In this document: positions 5,801-8,978 of the stretch, one piece after another
Position numbering within the stretch: the stretch's first letter is position 1
How the letters are laid out: each line of letters starts with the position of its first letter
Origin: Synergistaceae bacterium
Lineage (GTDB): Bacteria; Synergistota; Synergistia; Synergistales; Aminobacteriaceae
Length of the DNA stretch: 8,978 bases
Direction of reading: 5' to 3'
NCBI GenBank assembly: GCA_017446645.1
Contig: JAFSQO010000500.1
Location: forward strand, 1-8,978
Position numbers and translations under genes: made by a program
Notes under the pieces: model-generated
Told to the model about the DNA's origin: nothing
The model's input: the letters and a program-made list of their open reading frames with translations, nothing else
Database searches by the model: none

Positions 5801-6637
5801 TCAATATTCACCCGAAAAAACCTCTACAGCAGGCCCTGTCATGAAGCAAGTGTTATCAGGCTCAATATTAATGACTAAGTCACCGCCGCGCAAATGCACG
5901 AGAACTTCACGATTCAATTTGCCTGCCGTGAATCCTGCAAAAGCTGCTCCGGTTGCTCCTGTTCCGCAAGCTAAAGTCTCACCGCTGCCACGTTCATAAA
6001 CGCGCATATTAATCTCATCACGCGAAATAATCTCGATAAACTCAGTGTTGACTCTATTTGGGAATCGTGAATGGTTCTCAAAGAAAACTCCTTCAGCTGC
6101 AAAATCAGAGTCAGGCATCTTCATGAAGTCCTTTTCTTTCAAGTCAGGATTATCCTCAAGAAAATATACTGCGTGTTCTGTTCCAGTATATGCTCCGATG
6201 AATTTTAGCTTCATACCGTGAACGAGAATGTCTTCGGGAAGTTCGCTGGTGATTTTTGCCTTGCCCATATCGACTCTGGCTTTAATGACTTTTCCGTTCT
6301 CAACAGTCAGGTCAATATTCTTGACTCCCGCCGGAGTATCGATTAATGCCTGGCGTTTATCTGGTGAGATTATGCCGTGATCATAGACATACTTGGCCGT
6401 GCACCTGATCCCGTTTCCGCACATTGTCCCTGCTGAACCGTCTGCATTATATAACTGCATGAAAGCGTCTGCCCTTCCTGACTCAGAAGGCTTTATCAGG
6501 ATTAAGCCGTCACTGCCTACTCCGAAGTGCCTGTCAGAAATTTTTATTGCCAATTCTCCAGGATTGCTGACTTTTTCTGTAAAACAGTTGACGTAGATAT
6601 AATCATTTCCGCAGCCGTGCATTTTCGTGAACTTCAT
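5801..6637 (-). CDS. dapF: Diaminopimelate epimerase
   Basis: Interconverts LL- and meso-diaminopimelate in the lysine and peptidoglycan pathway; a cytoplasmic, cofactor-independent two-base racemase. The 278-residue length is normal. The two catalytic cysteines are Cys73 in GTMCGNGIRC and Cys224 in LACGTGATGA; the N-terminal KMHGCGNDY (5-13) and NADGSAG (64-70) are also family signatures, and ERGSGET (215-221) precedes the second Cys. One deviation is GTEH (152-155), where many members have GNPH, the Asn being a substrate contact. The ATG at 6637 lies 4 nt after the stop of the EAL gene, with AAGGGGA inside that gene's end, so translation is probably coupled. No other lysine gene is adjacent. 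Confidence 0.96.
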   Translation of the reverse strand: MKFTKMHGCGNDYIYVNCFTEKVSNPGELAIKISDRHFGVGSDGLILIKPSESGRADAFMQLYNADGSAGTMCGNGIRCTAKYVYDHGIISPDKRQALIDTPAGVKNIDLTVENGKVIKARVDMGKAKITSELPEDILVHGMKLKFIGAYTGTEHAVYFLEDNPDLKEKDFMKMPDSDFAAEGVFFENHSRFPNRVNTEFIEIISRDEINMRVYERGSGETLACGTGATGAAFAGFTAGKLNREVLVHLRGGDLVINIEPDNTCFMTGPAVEVFSGEY

Positions 6638-6641
6638 GATT

Positions 6642-7907
6642 TTATTCTATTCCCCTTTCAAGTGAAAATATTTCGTCAAGTCCCATAGGTTTACCAAAAT
6701 AATAGCCTTGAGCCTTATCGAAGCCGATTGAACGCAGATATTCGAGCTGCTCTATTGTCTCGACTCCTTCTGCGAGGGCCTGCATTCCCATTAAGCGCGC
6801 CATTTGCAGGTTTGAGCTTATGATGTACTTTGCTTTCTCAGATTTATTTATGTCGAAGCCGTGAAGAAATTTCATGTCGAACTTAATCGTGTCAAAATTA
6901 TAATCCTTCAGGACATTCAGTGACGAATAGCCTGAGCCGAAATCGTCCATCCAGACTTCATGGCCTCTTGCCCTGAATTTTTCTATGCCGAGATTTAAGA
7001 GAGTCATGTCCTCGTCGTTAATGCTTTCTGTAATCTCAATGCGAATCAACTCAGGGGGGACTCTGCAAAGTTCTAATGCGTCTTCAAGCTCAGAGTAAAT
7101 ATCGCAAAGCTCAAAGTCCAGGCGCGAAAGATTTATGGAAACAGGAATTAACGGCAGGCCCTTTTTGATCCTTGAGGCGTAATCACTGCAAACTTGTTTC
7201 AACGCGTGAATGTCGAGTTTGTGAATCTCCATATAATGCTCTAGGGTGTTAATAAACTCATTCGGGGAAATAAAACCGAGTTCAGGGTCAAACCATCGTG
7301 CAAGTGCTTCGATCTCGCAAATTTTTCCGGACGAGATTCTTACAATCGGCTGATAAAAGACTCGTATGTGCTTCCTGTTAATTGCGCTCTCAAGATTATC
7401 CAAAATGTGCTGCTGAAGGGCTAACTCCCTGCTCATGCCCTCGTGAAACATGCAGGAGTTCAGGCTGTGATTCTTCCTGATACTGTCGCAGGCAAGTTTT
7501 GCGCGGTCACAGGAGACCCTTATATCATCGCCTTCTGACGGGAAATATATCCCGGCTCGGAGCCTCAACGCTATATTCTCATGAGCCGAATACAAATATT
7601 CCTGCAAATTCTCGATGTTCATTTCAACGCTTGTCCACTCAGTAAGAACCACGAAATTATCATCACTGAAGCGCGCAATCAGCTCACCCCGGAAAATTTT
7701 GGCGAGGAGTCCTGCAATTTCCCTCAAAATATTATCGCCCTGTTCAAAACCGAAACGCTTGTTGAACATTTTGAAGTTATCCAGATTGAACCATACGACG
7801 ACAAGACTCCCCTGACGTGAAGAATCTTGAGCCGCCATTAAGTGACTCTGAAAGCCTTCACGAGTTAGAAGTCCTGTTAATTTATCCCGGAACGAGAATT
7901 TTTGCAT
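6642..7907 (-). CDS. GGDEF-EAL protein, probable c-di-GMP phosphodiesterase
   Basis: A 421-residue cytoplasmic protein without membrane segment or sensory domain. The N-terminal GGDEF domain (about 5-160) opens with DKLTGLLTREGF, but its signature is SDDNF (81-85) and no RxxD inhibitory site precedes it, so cyclase activity is not expected; it may only bind nucleotide. The EAL domain (about 165-415) looks active: EALARW at 200-205, SINLS with Asn259, EITES with Glu291, DDFGSGYSSL with Asp321 and Asp322, IKFD with Lys342, AEGVET with Glu380, and Gln400 in AQGYYFG. It should hydrolyse c-di-GMP to pGpG. The start follows the DUF296 gene stop by 11 nt with no clear ribosome site, suggesting translational coupling; dapF starts 4 nt after its end. 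The pilin-like gene upstream is a possible process under c-di-GMP control, but that link is only positional. Confidence 0.92.
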   Translation of the reverse strand: MQKFSFRDKLTGLLTREGFQSHLMAAQDSSRQGSLVVVWFNLDNFKMFNKRFGFEQGDNILREIAGLLAKIFRGELIARFSDDNFVVLTEWTSVEMNIENLQEYLYSAHENIALRLRAGIYFPSEGDDIRVSCDRAKLACDSIRKNHSLNSCMFHEGMSRELALQQHILDNLESAINRKHIRVFYQPIVRISSGKICEIEALARWFDPELGFISPNEFINTLEHYMEIHKLDIHALKQVCSDYASRIKKGLPLIPVSINLSRLDFELCDIYSELEDALELCRVPPELIRIEITESINDEDMTLLNLGIEKFRARGHEVWMDDFGSGYSSLNVLKDYNFDTIKFDMKFLHGFDINKSEKAKYIISSNLQMARLMGMQALAEGVETIEQLEYLRSIGFDKAQGYYFGKPMGLDEIFSLERGIE

Positions 7908-7918
7908 AAAGTGCTGAA

Positions 7919-8362
7919 TTAATCCAGGAACTCGAATAGATTCAATCCTACTTCTTCGTTAAATTTACGTTCGACGACAAATCCCTTTGAGTCGCCTTCC
8001 GATAAGTCATACACTATCATTTCGCACGTCGCACTCACTACAGCCTTGACTAAATGCCCGCCGAAAACTTTGCCGGTAACGTCAGCTGCTGCCATGTGAA
8101 CATGAAGATATGGCTTGCCCTCTTTGGTCGTTACTGTACCCCACAGGCTCGTGATTTCTGCGGGGAACTTGAATTTATTAGCGTGATATTTTTTCTCAAC
8201 CACGTCAAACAAGCCTACTTCAAAGTCATCAACTGCACCGAGAGCTTTTATTTCAGCAAGGGTAATTTTCTCGTCCTCGCAAAACTTCATGAGTGTTGAC
8301 ATAATTTCTTCGCCCTTGTCGATTCTGACAAAATATTTATTTCCGAAACGCCTAAACTGCAT
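7919..8362 (-). CDS. PPC (DUF296) domain protein
   Basis: A 147-residue stand-alone PPC/DUF296 protein, a fold found in plant AT-hook proteins and in small bacterial and archaeal proteins of mostly unknown role. The family signature is clear: a RIDKGEEI stretch near the N-terminus, AEIKALGAV in the middle, and HVHMAAAD plus GGHL (about residues 91-107), whose histidines form the metal site known from structures. There is no AT-hook, so DNA binding should not be assumed. The ATG follows AGGGAGG with 10 nt spacing. It is the first gene of the tight group with the EAL gene and dapF. Confidence 0.9.
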   Translation of the reverse strand: MQFRRFGNKYFVRIDKGEEIMSTLMKFCEDEKITLAEIKALGAVDDFEVGLFDVVEKKYHANKFKFPAEITSLWGTVTTKEGKPYLHVHMAAADVTGKVFGGHLVKAVVSATCEMIVYDLSEGDSKGFVVERKFNEEVGLNLFEFLD

Positions 8363-8391
8363 TTTTTTATTGCCTCCCTTGAATGAATGAC

Positions 8392-8397
8392 ATTATA
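8392..8397 (-). promoter_or_regulatory. Candidate -10 of the DUF296-EAL-dapF operon
   Basis: A perfect TATAAT on the minus strand lies 29 bases before the DUF296 ATG. The hexamer 17 nt upstream is AAGTCA, a poor -35, so the promoter may be weak or need an activator. The short leader leaves just enough room for the ribosome site. Confidence 0.5.
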
Positions 8398-8418
8398 CAG
8401 CAAAAATAAATGCCTGAC

Positions 8419-8978
8419 TTAGTCGCTCAGTTCAAGAATAGGCATACAGACATACAGTTGATTTGTGTAAAATCCATTAAATGCATCGTCTTTCACACTA
8501 TCCTTGCCTAATAAACCGAATTTCTTTGCCTGTCCTGCAATTTTCTCCCTGATTCTTACATCAGGTGCTTCTGCGCCTTTTTTCAACATATCCGGTGTCC
8601 CAAGATTGTAGCAAACATACCATTTAGTGTTGCCTTCTGTAAATATAATTGAATAATCTCCCGGATCATTATTGCTGGAACTTTTCGAGCGCAAGGCTGT
8701 TAAAGTTCCCTTGTTGTCAATATATTTCAAAATCTCTGAACCATTATCTTTAATAAAATCTTGAAATTTCATCTCTACTTCATTAAACCTGATTTTGTAT
8801 TTTATATTTTTATCTTTATCAGGTATTATTCTCGAACAATTGTTCTTGTACCAAATTAGAGTTGCCGTTTTTATCTGCTGCATATTGCTTATTATGACAT
8901 TTGCATCTGCTGTTGTAACGATTCCGATAGTTGACAAGGCAATTCCTGCACCAAGAATAGCAATTACTGTAATAACAA
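8419..8978 (-). CDS. Type IV pilin-like (prepilin or pseudopilin) protein, 5' end beyond window
   Basis: About 186 residues are visible and the frame is open to the window edge. The first visible residues, VITVIAILGAGIALSTIGIV, are the hydrophobic half of a type IV prepilin N-terminal helix, followed by the amphipathic stretch ADANVIISNMQQIKTATLIWY usual in this family. The leader-peptidase site (Gly, Phe/Met, Glu5) should lie just outside. The rest is a polar globular head without a pilin family that I recognise; it has few cysteines (NNCSR, WYVCYN, LYVCMP). A TTG at 8937-8935 could be mistaken for the start but would cut through the helix. The product would be inserted in the inner membrane and assembled into a pilus or type II-like pseudopilus. 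No terminator is evident between it and the DUF296 gene 56 nt downstream. Confidence 0.8.
   Translation of the reverse strand, partial: VITVIAILGAGIALSTIGIVTTADANVIISNMQQIKTATLIWYKNNCSRIIPDKDKNIKYKIRFNEVEMKFQDFIKDNGSEILKYIDNKGTLTALRSKSSSNNDPGDYSIIFTEGNTKWYVCYNLGTPDMLKKGAEAPDVRIREKIAGQAKKFGLLGKDSVKDDAFNGFYTNQLYVCMPILELSD

Noticed and set aside
8401..8440. Terminator after the pilin-like gene
   Set aside because: Only a 4-bp CTGA/TCAG stem before a T-rich stretch; too weak to call.
8935..8937. TTG as start of the pilin-like gene
   Set aside because: The frame continues upstream through a typical prepilin hydrophobic helix to the window edge, so the gene is partial rather than starting here.

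Overview
All recognisable genes in this window lie on the minus strand, so gene order is read from high to low coordinates. The DNA is AT-leaning. The gene set is of a bacterial chromosome: diaminopimelate epimerase (DAP-type peptidoglycan), a type IV pilin-like protein, a lipoprotein, a c-di-GMP phosphodiesterase, CstA, and a thioredoxin/peroxidase pair. An anaerobic diderm such as a Synergistota-like gut or rumen bacterium would fit, but this is a weak inference from gene content; no rRNA or other marker is present.

Layout from the high end: (1) 8419-8978, the 3' part of a prepilin-like gene whose start lies beyond the window. (2) 5801-8362, a tight probable operon: a PPC/DUF296 protein, a protein with a degenerate GGDEF and an intact EAL domain, and dapF, with gaps of 11 and 4 nt and a perfect TATAAT in front. 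(3) About 4430-5760, a lone TnpB insertion with hairpins and short repeats at both edges; its tnpB has lost the second half of the zinc ribbon and the third RuvC aspartate. (4) 3449-4339, a gpx-trxA pair: a Cys-type peroxidase and the thioredoxin that could reduce it. (5) 1549-3228, cstA, with a near-consensus promoter (TTGACA, 17 nt, TATATT) and a hairpin terminator. (6) 1-1425, a secreted lipoprotein with an NlpC/P60 peptidase domain that is easily missed because it is split over reading frames.

The most interesting locus is the last. It has a strong ribosome binding site, a lipoprotein signal peptide, an acidic Pro/Glu linker and a Cys/His peptidase domain. The frame breaks at a run of 10 C (coding strand) just before the linker and shifts back at a run of 5 A before the peptidase domain. 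A 10-base C run in AT-leaning DNA, in the coding part of a surface lipoprotein, resembles phase-variable contingency loci. Decay or homopolymer sequencing error are the competing explanations.

No tRNA, rRNA or CRISPR array was seen, and no gene-free stretch exceeds 300 bases.
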